Below, one piece after another: positions 24,206 to 34,033 of a DNA stretch of 64,000 nucleotides (position 1 is the stretch's first letter; the number at the start of each line of letters is the position of its first letter). The DNA is from Amycolatopsis dendrobii (lineage in GTDB: Bacteria; Actinomycetota; Actinomycetes; Mycobacteriales; Pseudonocardiaceae). Where the stretch lies: positions 434,001-498,000 of the forward strand of contig NZ_JACGZW010000003.1 of the NCBI RefSeq assembly GCF_014145675.1, given 5' to 3'. The notes below the pieces were generated by a model. That model ran no database searches and was not told the origin of the DNA. It was given only the letters and a program-made list of their open reading frames with translations. The position numbers and the translations under genes were made by a program.

Positions 24206-24721
24206 TCACGGACCGGGCTTCAACACCAATTCCCGTCCGCCCAGCGGGGCAGCGAGCCGTACCGGCAACGAAATCTCCCGCACGTGCATGGGACACATCT
24301 GCCCGTGCGGCGCCTTGGCAAGAGTCACCAGCACGACAACCTGAGCAGCCGTCTGCTCACCCGCCTTCGCGCTGAGCTTGTCGCATCCGCCCTCTTCAGC
24401 CTGGATCACCACGACCGAGCCACCCTCCGCGAGCGTGACGTCGTGCGGATACCCGGCCGGAAGCGCCGAAGCATTGACCTGCCCAGCAGCAGGCGCCGTG
24501 TCCCCAGGCGGCACACCCTGCGTCGGACGGCTCTTCGGCGGCCCAGACACCGGCGGCGGCGCAACCGACGTCGAGGACGGCGACGGCGGCGGCGAGGACA
24601 CCGACACCGAACTGGACGGCGGCCCCGAGGAAACCGGCGCAGCCACGGTTCCGTTGCCCCCGCACGCCGCGACCGTCAGCAGCAGCGCGCTCGCTCCCAC
24701 GATTTTCCCTGTAGTCCGCAT
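24206..24721 (-). CDS. Secreted lipoprotein, paralogue of the neighbouring gene
   Basis: 171 residues from ATG 24721. The signal sequence ends in the lipobox LLLTVAACG. A long Ser/Pro/Val linker (SSSVSVSSPPPSPSS) precedes a C-terminal domain matching that of the downstream gene: AEEGGCDKL, GEQTAAQVVV, GQMCPMHVR and a final LGGRELVLKP. Conserved cysteines and spacing show common origin; the linkers differ. Function unknown. It is followed on the same strand by its paralogue and preceded by a short gap to the permease gene, which ends 15 bases beyond an unrelated operon. Confidence 0.75.
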   Translation of the reverse strand: MRTTGKIVGASALLLTVAACGGNGTVAAPVSSGPPSSSVSVSSPPPSPSSTSVAPPPVSGPPKSRPTQGVPPGDTAPAAGQVNASALPAGYPHDVTLAEGGSVVVIQAEEGGCDKLSAKAGEQTAAQVVVLVTLAKAPHGQMCPMHVREISLPVRLAAPLGGRELVLKPGP

Positions 24722-24775
24722 GCATCGCGGACGGAACAGAGGCCGCGACGGTTGCATCCGAGCGGGAAAACTATT

Positions 24776-25573
24776 TCACCGGGCCGAAGCCCGCCCCCGC
24801 ACCAACCCCAGCAGCACCACCCCGGCCAGCGTCACCACCAGCAACAGCACCGTGCTCGCCGACGCGAGAAACACCTGTCCCCGGTCAGTGAGGGAGAAAA
24901 TGGTCGCCGGGAGCGTCCGCCAGTCCGGCGGGTACAGCATCATCGTCGCGCCCAATTCCCCCATCGACATCGCCAGCGCCAAACCGGCCGAAGCCGACAT
25001 CGCGGGCACCAGCACCGGCAACCGGACGCGCAGCAACACCCGCAACGGACGCGCGCCGAGACTCGCCGCGGCCTGCGCGAGCAGCGGATCAACGCGTTGC
25101 AGCGCCGCTGAAACCGTGCTGTAGGCGAAGGGCAGCAGAATCATCAAGTGTCCGGCCAGGACGATCCAGCGCGTGCCGTTGAACGCCACCGGCGGACGGC
25201 TGAACGCCACCAGCAAGGCCAGGCCCAGCACCACCGACGGCACCGCGATCGGCAGGTGGAACAGCGAATCCGCGATCCGGCGCAGCCGCGGCGGCGCGTG
25301 GTCGACGGCGAGCGCGGCCCAGGTTCCGAGCAGCACCGACACCAGCGACGTGATCACCCCGGTCTGCACGCTCACCGACAAGCTCGCGAACGTCTCGCCA
25401 GACAGCGCCTCGGTGTAATGCGCCCCGGTGAGCCCGCTGGGCAGCACGCCGGTCCAGCTCCCGGCGAACGACGCCAGCACGCTCATCACCAGCGGCGCGG
25501 CCACCACCCCGAGGAAAACCACGCCGAACACCAGCCACACCAGCAACCGGCTACGCCGCGTCCACAACAGCAC
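24776..25573 (-). CDS. Phosphonate-type ABC transporter permease
   Basis: 265 residues from GTG 25573 (GGGGGAC upstream), overlapping the preceding permease gene by 23 bases. It has six predicted spans and the binding-protein-dependent permease loop AAASLGARPLRVLLRVRLP (EAA-type motif) that contacts the ATPase. It is the last gene of a six-gene coupled operon. With its partner permease it should form the channel for an organophosphonate such as 2-aminoethylphosphonate; the substrate is inferred from the binding protein and from the hydrolase in the operon. Confidence 0.8.
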   Translation of the reverse strand: MLLWTRRSRLLVWLVFGVVFLGVVAAPLVMSVLASFAGSWTGVLPSGLTGAHYTEALSGETFASLSVSVQTGVITSLVSVLLGTWAALAVDHAPPRLRRIADSLFHLPIAVPSVVLGLALLVAFSRPPVAFNGTRWIVLAGHLMILLPFAYSTVSAALQRVDPLLAQAAASLGARPLRVLLRVRLPVLVPAMSASAGLALAMSMGELGATMMLYPPDWRTLPATIFSLTDRGQVFLASASTVLLLVVTLAGVVLLGLVRGRASAR

Positions 25574-26414
25574 GACGTCCCCCTTTCCCGACCGCTCGCC
25601 GGTAAACCGTGTAGAGCACCAGCGACAGCACCACATTCACCACCGCGACCACGGAGGCGGCCGGGAAGTCGAACGTGACGATTCCCTTGCCGTACACCAG
25701 CATCGGCAGGGTCGAGACGCCCTTGGCGCCGAGGAACAGCACGATGCCGAACTCGTTCATCGTCAACAGCAGCACCAGACACGCGCCGGACGCGAGCGAC
25801 GGCAACGCTTCCGGCAGCACAACGCGCCACAGCACTCGGCCGGGCCGCGCGCCGAGACTCGCCGCCACGTCCAACTGCGCCGACGGAACTTGGCTGAACG
25901 CGGCAAGCGCGGGCCGCATCACGAACGGCGTGTAGAAGGTGATCTCAGCCAGCAGCACACCCCACGGCGAGTACAGAAACCCAGCGGTGCCGAAGACTCC
26001 CGCGCCGCCGTAAAGGAAGGTGAAGGCCAGCGCGATCAGGAACGAAGGGAATGCCAGCACCGTGTCCACGAGCCGGGCCAGCAGTGTCGCCCCGGGAAAC
26101 GGGACGAATGCGACAACCAGCGCGAGAAACCCGCCGAGCAGGACACAACCCACGGTGGAACCCAAGGCCAGCGACACCGTCTGCCACACCGCGCGGCCGA
26201 ATTCCGGCGACGACAGCACTTGCGTCCACACCGAAAGCCCGAAACTACCGTCCTGCGCGGTGAGGGACTGCAGGATCACCAGCACCAGCGGATAGCCGAA
26301 AAACCCGGCGACCACGATCGCGGGCGGGAGCAGCCAGCCGATCCGGTACCGGCGGGGCCGGGTATTGCGGCGGGCCGGAGCGACCGCAGCGGCGCCGAGG
26401 GCGAGGCCGGTCAT
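25551..26414 (-). CDS. Phosphonate-type ABC transporter permease
   Basis: 287 residues from ATG 26414, which overlaps the stop of the ATPase gene. Six spans are visible (PPAIVVAGFFGYPLVLVIL, VWQTVSLALGSTVGCVLL and others) with the EAA-type loop DVAASLGARPGRVLWRVVLP. It is the first of two permeases, as in AepW/PhnU-like systems where two different permeases form a heterodimer. It works in the cytoplasmic membrane with the ATPase encoded upstream and the lipoprotein binding protein. Confidence 0.8.
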   Translation of the reverse strand: MTGLALGAAAVAPARRNTRPRRYRIGWLLPPAIVVAGFFGYPLVLVILQSLTAQDGSFGLSVWTQVLSSPEFGRAVWQTVSLALGSTVGCVLLGGFLALVVAFVPFPGATLLARLVDTVLAFPSFLIALAFTFLYGGAGVFGTAGFLYSPWGVLLAEITFYTPFVMRPALAAFSQVPSAQLDVAASLGARPGRVLWRVVLPEALPSLASGACLVLLLTMNEFGIVLFLGAKGVSTLPMLVYGKGIVTFDFPAASVVAVVNVVLSLVLYTVYRRAVGKGGRRAVVDAA

Positions 26415-27478
26415 CCGCCCACCCCCACCAGCGGGCAGCCGTCCGGAATGGACACCCCGACCCGGTCGCCGACCGCGGGCAGCACCGGACTGTCCGGCAC
26501 CTCGGCGCGGATGTCGCAGACCTCGTCGGTGAGCCGCAGGTCGAGCCGGTAACCGGAACCGCGCCACTGCACACCGCGCACCAGCGCTGGGAAAGTGTCC
26601 GGTCCGGGTTCGCCGACCGAGATCCGGTGCGGCCGCACGCCGAGCGCCACCGGCCGCTCCGGTTGGAGCGTGCCGGACGGTTCGGCGGACAGTTCCCGCC
26701 CAGCCAGCCGGACTGTCGCGACCGAGCCGTCCGCTCGCACCAATTCGACCGGGATCAGGTTCGCCGCGCCGAGGAAGCTCGCGGTGAACTCCGTGGCCGG
26801 ACGGCGGTAGAGCTGTTCACACGGGCCGAGTTCGACCAACCGCGAGTCGCGCAGCACCGCGATCCGGTCGGCGAGCGCGAGAGCTTCGCTCTGGTCGTGA
26901 GTGACGTAGATCAGCGTCGTATCCGGCAATTCGGCCCGCAGCCGCAGCAGTTCCGCGACCATGTCCTCGCGCAATGCGGCGTCCAATGCGGACAGTGGTT
27001 CGTCGAGCAGCAGCACGTTGGGCCGGATCGCGAGCGCCCGCGCCAACGCCACCCGCTGCTGCTGCCCACCGGACAGCTCACGCGGATAGCGGCGCGCGTA
27101 CTCGCTCATCCCGACCAGTTCCAGCACCTCGCCGACGCGCTTCGGCACGTCCGCCCGGCGCGTCTTCCGCGCCTTCAGTCCAAACGCGACGTTGTCGGCG
27201 ACCCGCTGGTGCGGGAACAGCGCGTAACTCTGCACCACCACGCCGAGACCACGCCGGTGCGGCGGCAGGTCGGTGACGTCCTGGCCGTCGAGCAGCACCC
27301 GTCCGGCGCTCGGCCGGAGGAATCCGGCGAGCGCCTTGAGCGCGGTCGACTTGCCGGAGCCGGACGGTCCCAGCAGTGCGAGCGTTTCGCCGCGGGCGAC
27401 CGAGAGGTCCAGCGGGGCAAGCGCTTGCGTCGCTCCGAAGTGGACGGATACGCCGCGGAACTCCACTGCCGGAGTCAC
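26411..27478 (-). CDS. ABC transporter ATP-binding protein (phosphonate/putrescine type)
   Basis: 355 residues from GTG 27478 overlapping the binding-protein stop (GTGA). All ATPase motifs are present: Walker A GPSGSGKST, Q-loop VVQSYALFP, signature LSGGQQQRVALARAL, Walker B NVLLLDEPLSALD and H-loop YVTHDQSEA. The C-terminal ~120 residues form the TOBE regulatory domain (ALGVRPHRIS). It energises uptake through the two permeases encoded next. Lengths and motif spacing are normal for the PotA/PhnT group. Confidence 0.88.
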   Translation of the reverse strand: MTPAVEFRGVSVHFGATQALAPLDLSVARGETLALLGPSGSGKSTALKALAGFLRPSAGRVLLDGQDVTDLPPHRRGLGVVVQSYALFPHQRVADNVAFGLKARKTRRADVPKRVGEVLELVGMSEYARRYPRELSGGQQQRVALARALAIRPNVLLLDEPLSALDAALREDMVAELLRLRAELPDTTLIYVTHDQSEALALADRIAVLRDSRLVELGPCEQLYRRPATEFTASFLGAANLIPVELVRADGSVATVRLAGRELSAEPSGTLQPERPVALGVRPHRISVGEPGPDTFPALVRGVQWRGSGYRLDLRLTDEVCDIRAEVPDSPVLPAVGDRVGVSIPDGCPLVGVGG

Positions 27479-28509
27479 TGTCCGGTGGCCTTCCGGTACG
27501 CGGCGAGGTCGGCGTCGAGGCGGCCGAGGACTGAGTTCCAGTCCGGGGTCCAGATGTCCACTCCGGACATCGCGGCGGTGATCTTCTCCGCCTTCGGGCC
27601 CTGCGGTTTGACGTCGGAACGGGCCGGGATGCCGTACGCGTCGCTGGCTTTCGCCTGGGTTTCCGGCGAGAACAGGAAGTCGAGCAGCTTGCGCGCGTTG
27701 TCCGCGTGTGGCGCGTTGTTGACCAGGCCGGCGAAGTACGGCAGGGCGAAGGTGGACCGCTTGCCCTGCGCGTCGGCGGGGAAGAACACCGAGAACCCGC
27801 CGCTCTTGTCGATCTCGGCGAGGTTCATCTGCAGGTCTCCGTTGGCGACGAGCACCTCGCCCTTCGCGACCTTCGGCTGCAGCTTGCCGGTGGACGACGA
27901 CGGCCCGACGTTGTTCGCTTGCAAGCGGCCGAGGTAGTCGAGCGCGCCCTGGTCGCCGAACACGTGCTGGGCCTGCAGCAGCACCGCGGTGCCGTCGCCC
28001 GCCTCGCCCGGCGTCGAGTACTGGAGCTTGCCCTTGTACTTCGGGTCGAGCAGGTCGTTCCAGCTCTTCGGAGCCGGGTTCGCCTGCTGCGGGTTGTAGA
28101 TGAAGCTGAGGTAGTTGTTCATCAGCGCGTAGTAGCGGCCCTGCGGCTCCTTCTGCGCGGCCGGGACCTGGTCGACGCCCTTCGGGGCGGACGCGGCGAG
28201 CAGGCCCTCCTTCGCCGCCTGCTGGACGAACGGCGGGAGCGTCACGAGGACGTCGGCCTGGGTGTTGGCTTTTTCCTTGCCCACGCGCGAAACGACCTCG
28301 GCGGACCCGGCGGTGACGGCCTGGACGGTGATCCCGGTCTGCTGCTTGAACTCGGCGAACCGGGCGTTGTACCAATCCTCCAGGCCATCCGCGGTGTACA
28401 CGGTGACGGTCTGATCGCCGGACGCGCCGCCCGCTGTGCCGCCGCACGCGGACAGGAGGCCGGCGAGGGCAGCGACGAGAGCGACGACGGTCGCTTTCCG
28501 GATTCTCAT
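27475..28509 (-). CDS. phnS: Phosphonate ABC transporter substrate-binding lipoprotein
   Basis: 344 residues, ATG 28509 overlapping the upstream TGA. The lipobox LAGLLSACG anchors it to the outer face of the membrane. The mature part resembles the 2-aminoethylphosphonate-binding proteins of the iron/PhnS family: TVTVYTADGLEDWYN at the start, YNPQQANPAPKSWNDLLDP, and PARSDVKP. It should deliver the ligand to the permease pair. The operon also carries a phosphonatase-like hydrolase, which supports a C-P compound as the substrate. Confidence 0.8.
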   Translation of the reverse strand: MRIRKATVVALVAALAGLLSACGGTAGGASGDQTVTVYTADGLEDWYNARFAEFKQQTGITVQAVTAGSAEVVSRVGKEKANTQADVLVTLPPFVQQAAKEGLLAASAPKGVDQVPAAQKEPQGRYYALMNNYLSFIYNPQQANPAPKSWNDLLDPKYKGKLQYSTPGEAGDGTAVLLQAQHVFGDQGALDYLGRLQANNVGPSSSTGKLQPKVAKGEVLVANGDLQMNLAEIDKSGGFSVFFPADAQGKRSTFALPYFAGLVNNAPHADNARKLLDFLFSPETQAKASDAYGIPARSDVKPQGPKAEKITAAMSGVDIWTPDWNSVLGRLDADLAAYRKATGQ

Positions 28510-29189
28510 GACTGGGTGGCTCCTTCAAGGACAGCGGGGAGGGCGGAGACGGAGTCGAGAACGTGGGTCGCGCCTGCCGCTTCCAGGTCGGCGCGGTTGC
28601 TGGCGCCGGTGAGCACTCCGGCGACGATTCCGGCACCAGCGGCGAGGCCGGTGCGGACATCAGTGGGAGTGTCGCCGACCACCGCGATATTGCGGACGTC
28701 GGCGACCTTGAGCTTCAGTGCGACAGCGAGGATCAAGTCGGGATACGGACGGCCGCGCACGCCGTCGCCGGGCGCGAGCGCGAGGTCGGCAAGGTCGTGC
28801 CAGCCGAGCGCGTCCAGCAGCGCGCGCTGAGTCGTGGGCGCGAAACCGGTGGTCAGCGCGACGCGAACCCCCTTCTCGCGCAGGCCGCGGATGGTTTCCT
28901 CGGCACCGGGGATCGGCTTGCATTCCCCGGCCGCGACCAGCCGTCCGTACGAACCCTCGAATTCGGCGTTCGCGCGCTGGGCGAGGTCTTCGTCGCCGAG
29001 CAGCGCGCGGAACACGGTGATCTTCGACTGGCCCATGGTTTCCCGGACGTAGTCGAACATTCCGCCGTACCGTTCGTCCTCTTCGGACACTCCGGCGGCG
29101 GCGATCGCCGCGGTGAAGGCGCGTTCGACCAGTCCGTCGTCCGCGACGGTGGTTCCGGCCATGTCGAGCACGACGAGTTCGGTGGTCAC
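28506..29189 (-). CDS. Phosphonatase-like HAD hydrolase (PhnX-like)
   Basis: 227 residues from GTG 29189, overlapping the stop of the oxidoreductase gene. HAD motif I is VVLDMAGTTV, with the nucleophilic Asp and general-acid-position Ala as in phosphonoacetaldehyde hydrolases; motif II is TTGF, and motif IV is GDTPTDV. The cap region lacks an obvious Schiff-base lysine motif, so the reaction may differ from true PhnX. Such genes occur in actinobacterial phosphonate operons beside the FAD oxidoreductase found here. Confidence 0.8.
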   Translation of the reverse strand: MTTELVVLDMAGTTVADDGLVERAFTAAIAAAGVSEEDERYGGMFDYVRETMGQSKITVFRALLGDEDLAQRANAEFEGSYGRLVAAGECKPIPGAEETIRGLREKGVRVALTTGFAPTTQRALLDALGWHDLADLALAPGDGVRGRPYPDLILAVALKLKVADVRNIAVVGDTPTDVRTGLAAGAGIVAGVLTGASNRADLEAAGATHVLDSVSALPAVLEGATQS

Positions 29190-30304
29190 CAGCCCAGCTC
29201 CTTTGCGGTGTCTTCGGCGATTGCGGGCGAGCAGGTCATCCCCCGGCCGCCGGGACCGGTGACGAGGAAAGCGTTGTCGGACAAGCGTTCCCGGTGGACC
29301 ACCGCGGCCTGGTCGGTTGCCTGCGCGTAGACGCCGGCCCAGCGGCGGCGGATCTTCGGCAGCGGCCGGCCGAGCAGCGCGCCCGCCACTTCGGCAAGGT
29401 GTTCGTACGAGTCTTCGGTGACGTCGAAGGTGAACGGCTGCGCGTACTCGTGCGTGTCGCCGATGGTGAGCGAGCCGTCGCGACGCTGCACCATCAGCAA
29501 CTGCATCGCGTTCTGCGCGGCGACCTCGCCCTGCGGCTGGCCTTCGTTCATCGCGTCGAGCGCCGCACCGCGGTAGGCCGGGTAGTACCGGAAACTGTCG
29601 CCGTCCGCGACGCTGGTGGGCAACGGTTCGTCGAGCGGTTCGGTCTGCGCCATCTGCAGCCGGACTCGCCGCACCGGGATCTCGCCCGCGATCTCGCGGA
29701 CCAACCCGCCGAGCCACGCGCCGGTGCAGAACACGACGACGTCGCCTTCGTGCCGCTCGCCGTGATCGTCCACGACGCCGTTTTCCGTCAGGTTCCGCAC
29801 CTCGCGGCCCGGCAGCCAGCGGTAACGCCCGCTCGCCTTGAGTGCTTCACGGAGCGCGGGCTGCGCCGTCCGCGGTTCGACGGCCGCGTCGCGCTCGCAC
29901 CACAACGCGCCGGAGAAATTGCCGCGCAGAGCCGGGTTCAGCGCCCGGGTTTCCTTCGCGTCGAGGAGTTTGAAGCCGCGCTCCGCCGCCTCCGGCCCGG
30001 CGACGACCTCCTCCGCGACGGCCAGTTCGGCGTCGGTGCGGACGACCGTCAGCGAGCCGTTGGGCCGGAAACCCAGCGCGGGCACGCGTTCGCCGATCCG
30101 CTCCCACAGCTCCCGGGCGCGCACCGCCGTCTCCAGCTCCGGACCGGCGGCCCGACCGCCGACCCAGACCAGCCCGAAGTTGCGGACGGACGCGCCGCGC
30201 GCCTCCGGCTCGCGTTCGAGCTGGAGGACTTCGTGGCCGCGTTCCACGGCCTGCCAGGCGTGCTGGGTGCCGAGCACGCCGCCGCCAACGATGAGGATTC
30301 GCAC
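29186..30304 (-). CDS. FAD-dependent oxidoreductase of phosphonate operon (TIGR03364-type)
   Basis: 372 residues from GTG 30304. The N-terminal dinucleotide-binding motif ILIVGGGVLGTQHAW and the DAO-type C-terminal motif GPGGRGMTCSPAIAEDTAKE identify a D-amino-acid oxidase-family flavoprotein. Relatives next to PhnX-like hydrolases are proposed to oxidise 2-aminoethylphosphonate or an N-alkylated form to the aldehyde that the hydrolase then cleaves. It is the first gene of the operon; the promoter must lie in the 105-bp gap upstream. Confidence 0.82.
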   Translation of the reverse strand: MRILIVGGGVLGTQHAWQAVERGHEVLQLEREPEARGASVRNFGLVWVGGRAAGPELETAVRARELWERIGERVPALGFRPNGSLTVVRTDAELAVAEEVVAGPEAAERGFKLLDAKETRALNPALRGNFSGALWCERDAAVEPRTAQPALREALKASGRYRWLPGREVRNLTENGVVDDHGERHEGDVVVFCTGAWLGGLVREIAGEIPVRRVRLQMAQTEPLDEPLPTSVADGDSFRYYPAYRGAALDAMNEGQPQGEVAAQNAMQLLMVQRRDGSLTIGDTHEYAQPFTFDVTEDSYEHLAEVAGALLGRPLPKIRRRWAGVYAQATDQAAVVHRERLSDNAFLVTGPGGRGMTCSPAIAEDTAKELGW

Positions 30305-30409
30305 GGCCGCAACAGTCGCCGCCCGCGCTCAACGGAGCCTGTCGGCACGGGGAACGCCAGGTGAAGCAGCCTCGAATATTGGACCGGATGAGTTATCGTT
30401 CTGTTATCT

Positions 30410-30790
30410 TCACAGGCGGCCCGCCGCGACGAACACGCACACCGCCAGGATCACGACGTTCGCCGCGACATTGCGGTACTCCGCCGGGCGGTGCTCGGTG
30501 ACGGCCAGCCGCCAGTGCCCCGCCATCGCGCCGACCATCACCACCGCCAGGCCGATCGCCGCCCACCCGGTGAGAGCCGGGGCGATCCCGGTCAGCCTCG
30601 GCAGGATCAGCCCGGCCACCGCGACGAGTTCGCAGATCGCGGCGAAGCGCACGACCGGCATCGGATACGCGGCCACGCCGGTTTGCCCGGTCTCGATCAG
30701 CCGTCGCCGCGACATCGTCGACTTCAGCACGCCGGACAAAGCGAAAAGCAAAGCCAGAGCCGCCTGAGCGGTCCACAGTGCGATCTCCAT
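30410..30790 (-). CDS. DoxX-family membrane protein
   Basis: 126 residues from ATG 30790 with GGAGGG upstream. Four hydrophobic segments (TAQAALALLFALSGVLK, YPMPVVRFAAICELVAVAGL, GWAAIGLAVVMVGAMAGH, VAANVVILAVCVFVA) give the DoxX/DoxD topology. These proteins are membrane components linked to redox or thiol balance; the function here is unknown. The ribosome-binding site is buried in a perfect hairpin. It lies between the GntR gene and the phosphonate operon, all on the minus strand. Confidence 0.8.
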   Translation of the reverse strand: MEIALWTAQAALALLFALSGVLKSTMSRRRLIETGQTGVAAYPMPVVRFAAICELVAVAGLILPRLTGIAPALTGWAAIGLAVVMVGAMAGHWRLAVTEHRPAEYRNVAANVVILAVCVFVAAGRL

Positions 30791-30791
30791 G

Positions 30792-30826
30792 GTTCGTTCC
30801 CTCCGTTCGCTGCGGAGGGAACGAAC
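30792..30826 (-). promoter_or_regulatory. Hairpin covering the DoxX ribosome-binding site
   Basis: Arms 30,792-30,805 and 30,813-30,826 form a perfect 14-bp stem with a 7-base loop. In the minus-strand mRNA the 3' arm contains GGAGGG one base before the ATG region, so the fold would hide the Shine-Dalgarno sequence. As DNA it could equally be an operator. Confidence 0.6.
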
Positions 30827-30847
30827 TGGCGGCACCGGGTGTGACAG

Positions 30848-31624
30848 CTACTCGACACGGCTCAGTCGCGTCACGAAACTCAGCCGGTCCCCGCGGTAAA
30901 GCGACCGGACCCGCTCGAACGGCTCGCCGTCCGGACCCCACGACACCCGGTGCATCAGCAGCATCGGCAGCGCCGGGTTCGTACCGATGAGCAGCGCCTC
31001 GCGAGGTGTCGCGAGGACGGTCTCCACGCGTTCCTCGGCCCCGTCGAAGACGACGCCCAGTTCGTCGCGCAGGTACGCGTACAGCGACTGCTCCGGGTCG
31101 AAATCCTCCGGCAGCGTGGGGAACTTGTCGGCGCGGAGGAAGGTCGATTCGAGGCCGACGCGTTCGTCGTCGGCGAGCAGGACGCGTTCCAGGTGGATCA
31201 CCTCGGCAGCCGGTTCGATCCGCAGGTCGGCGGCCAACCCAGTACCCGCGGCGCGGCGTTCGAGCGTGATCAGCGTGCGGCCGGGACGGATCCCTTGGCG
31301 GCGCAGGCCTTCGGTGTAGCTGACGAGCGCGAGCGGCTGGACCAGCTTCGGCGCGGCGACGTACGTGCCGCTCCCCTGCCGTCGCGAGAGCCTGCCTTCG
31401 AGGACCAACTCGCCGACCGCTTGCCGGACTGTCGCGCGGGACACCTCGAACCGTTCGCACAGTTCGCGTTCTGTGGGCAGCGCGCTCCCTTCGCCCAATT
31501 CGGCGATGACGGCCAGCAGTTCGACCTTCACCGCGTAGTAGCGCGGCACGCGGCCGTGATCCGGGATGCCGTCGCGAACCGGTCCGTCGGCGGACAGGCG
31601 GGACAGCGGCGAAGACGTGGGCAC
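30848..31624 (-). CDS. GntR-family regulator with UTRA domain (PhnF/HutC type)
   Basis: 258 residues from GTG 31624. The winged HTH is at about 35-95 (GSALPTERELCERFEVSRAT, VRQAVGELVLEGRLSRRQGS), followed by a UTRA ligand-binding domain (about 100-250: LVSYTEGLRRQGIRPG, LERVLLADDERVGLESTFL, RVSWGPDGEPFERVRSLYRG). UTRA regulators of the PhnF group control phosphonate uptake, so the phosphonate operon ahead of it is the natural target. It is divergent from the APC transporter gene 75 bases away and may control it as well. Confidence 0.82.
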   Translation of the reverse strand: MPTSSPLSRLSADGPVRDGIPDHGRVPRYYAVKVELLAVIAELGEGSALPTERELCERFEVSRATVRQAVGELVLEGRLSRRQGSGTYVAAPKLVQPLALVSYTEGLRRQGIRPGRTLITLERRAAGTGLAADLRIEPAAEVIHLERVLLADDERVGLESTFLRADKFPTLPEDFDPEQSLYAYLRDELGVVFDGAEERVETVLATPREALLIGTNPALPMLLMHRVSWGPDGEPFERVRSLYRGDRLSFVTRLSRVE

Positions 31625-31699
31625 GAGACCCGAGCCTATGCCAGACGCGCGGCACGTGGTTCGCTGTCTCGCGAACTGACCCCACGGGAGGACCCCGCA

Positions 31700-32917
31700 A
31701 TGCCTTTGGCCCGCCGGTTAGGCCTCGCCGACGCTGTATTCATCGGACTCGGTTCGATGATCGGCGCCGGCGTTTTCGCCGCGTTCGCTCCCGCTGCGCG
31801 TGCTGCGGGTTCGGGATTGCTGCCCGCGCTCGCCGTGGCCGCGCTAGTCGCGTACTGCAACGCGACTTCCTCCGCCCGGCTTGCCGCGCTGTATCCGGAA
31901 TCCGGTGGCACTTATGTGTACGGACGCGCTCGCCTGGGTGAATTTTGGGGATACATAGCGGGTTGGGGTTTCGTCGCCGGGAAAACGGCGAGCTGCGCGG
32001 CCATGACGCTGACCGTCGTCGCTTACGCCGCGCCCGGGCTCGGCCAGCCTTGGCGGAGCCTGCTCGCGGTGGGCGTGATCGGTGTGGTCACCGGCGTGAA
32101 TTATCTCGGCGTGCACCGGTCCGCTTTGGCGACCCGGGTGATCGTTTGCATCACCCTCGTGGTGCTCACCCTGGTCGCGGTTTTCGGATTTTCCGGCGCG
32201 CACGTTTCCCCGTGGACGCCATTTCACGGCGGCGGCGTGCTCGAAGCCGCCGGGCTGCTGTTTTTCGCCTTCGCCGGTTATGCCCGGCTGGCCACTCTTG
32301 GCGAGGAAGTCCGCGACCCGGCACGCACGATTCCGCGAGCCATTCCGCTCGCTTTGGGACTGACGCTCGTGGTGTACGCCGTGGTGGCGGCGGTGCTGCT
32401 GGTGACGTTGGGACCAGACGGGATCGGCGCGAGTTCCGACCCGCTCGCTTCGGCCGTGCCGTGGCTGTCGCCAGTGATTCGGGTCGGCGCCGTGGTGGCC
32501 GCGCTGGGTTCGTTGCTGGCTTTGGTGCTGGGCGTTTCGCGGACGACGCTCGCGATGGCGCGGGACGGGCATCTGCCGCGGTTCTTGGCCGCGGTGCATC
32601 CTCGGTTTTCGGTTCCGCACCGGGCTGAGCTGACGGTGGGCGTGGTGGTCGCGGTACTGGCGACGACGACGGATTTGCGTGGTGTGATTGGGTTTTCGTC
32701 CTTCGCGGTGCTTGCCTATTACGCCGTGGCGAACGCTTCCGCGTTGACGTTGCGCCGGGACGAGGGGGCCGCGCCGAAGGCGGTCGCGGCTGGCGGGTTG
32801 GCGGGATGCGCGGTGCTGGCCTTCAGTTTGCCGGCCGCCTCGGTGATCAGCGGGTGTTTGGTGCTGGGGCTGGGCGCGGTGGCGTACTTGGTGCGCCGTC
32901 GAGGGGTTGTGCGCTGA
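31700..32917 (+). CDS. APC-family amino acid permease
   Basis: 405 residues, ATG 31700 with GGGAGGA upstream. Twelve or so membrane spans; the first carries GLGSMIGAGVFAAFAPAARA, the Gly-rich substrate loop of the APC superfamily, and FAFAGYARLATLGEEVRDP is the conserved segment after span 6. It should be a secondary transporter for amino acids or amines. Amine or aminophosphonate transport would fit the neighbouring operon but is not shown. No soluble domain is attached. Confidence 0.85.
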   Translation: MPLARRLGLADAVFIGLGSMIGAGVFAAFAPAARAAGSGLLPALAVAALVAYCNATSSARLAALYPESGGTYVYGRARLGEFWGYIAGWGFVAGKTASCAAMTLTVVAYAAPGLGQPWRSLLAVGVIGVVTGVNYLGVHRSALATRVIVCITLVVLTLVAVFGFSGAHVSPWTPFHGGGVLEAAGLLFFAFAGYARLATLGEEVRDPARTIPRAIPLALGLTLVVYAVVAAVLLVTLGPDGIGASSDPLASAVPWLSPVIRVGAVVAALGSLLALVLGVSRTTLAMARDGHLPRFLAAVHPRFSVPHRAELTVGVVVAVLATTTDLRGVIGFSSFAVLAYYAVANASALTLRRDEGAAPKAVAAGGLAGCAVLAFSLPAASVISGCLVLGLGAVAYLVRRRGVVR

Positions 32918-33135
32918 GTTTTTGCTTTCCGGCAGGGGATCGCGCACTGCTCGCCGTGGGCGGTGCGCGAAAGTCCCCCTCGCTCCGTCTCCGCCCGTCT
33001 ACTCCGATTTTCACAGACCCCCAGGTCAAGGCTGCTTTTTATCGTCGTTCCCGAGGCCGGAATCTGCCGGATCCGGTGAAGAATCCGAAAGATCCGAAGA
33101 AAGTTGGTTGTCCACTTACCGCCGCTCTGGTGTAG

Positions 33136-34020
<885 letters not shown>

Positions 34021-34033
34021 CCCCGCTGTGACG

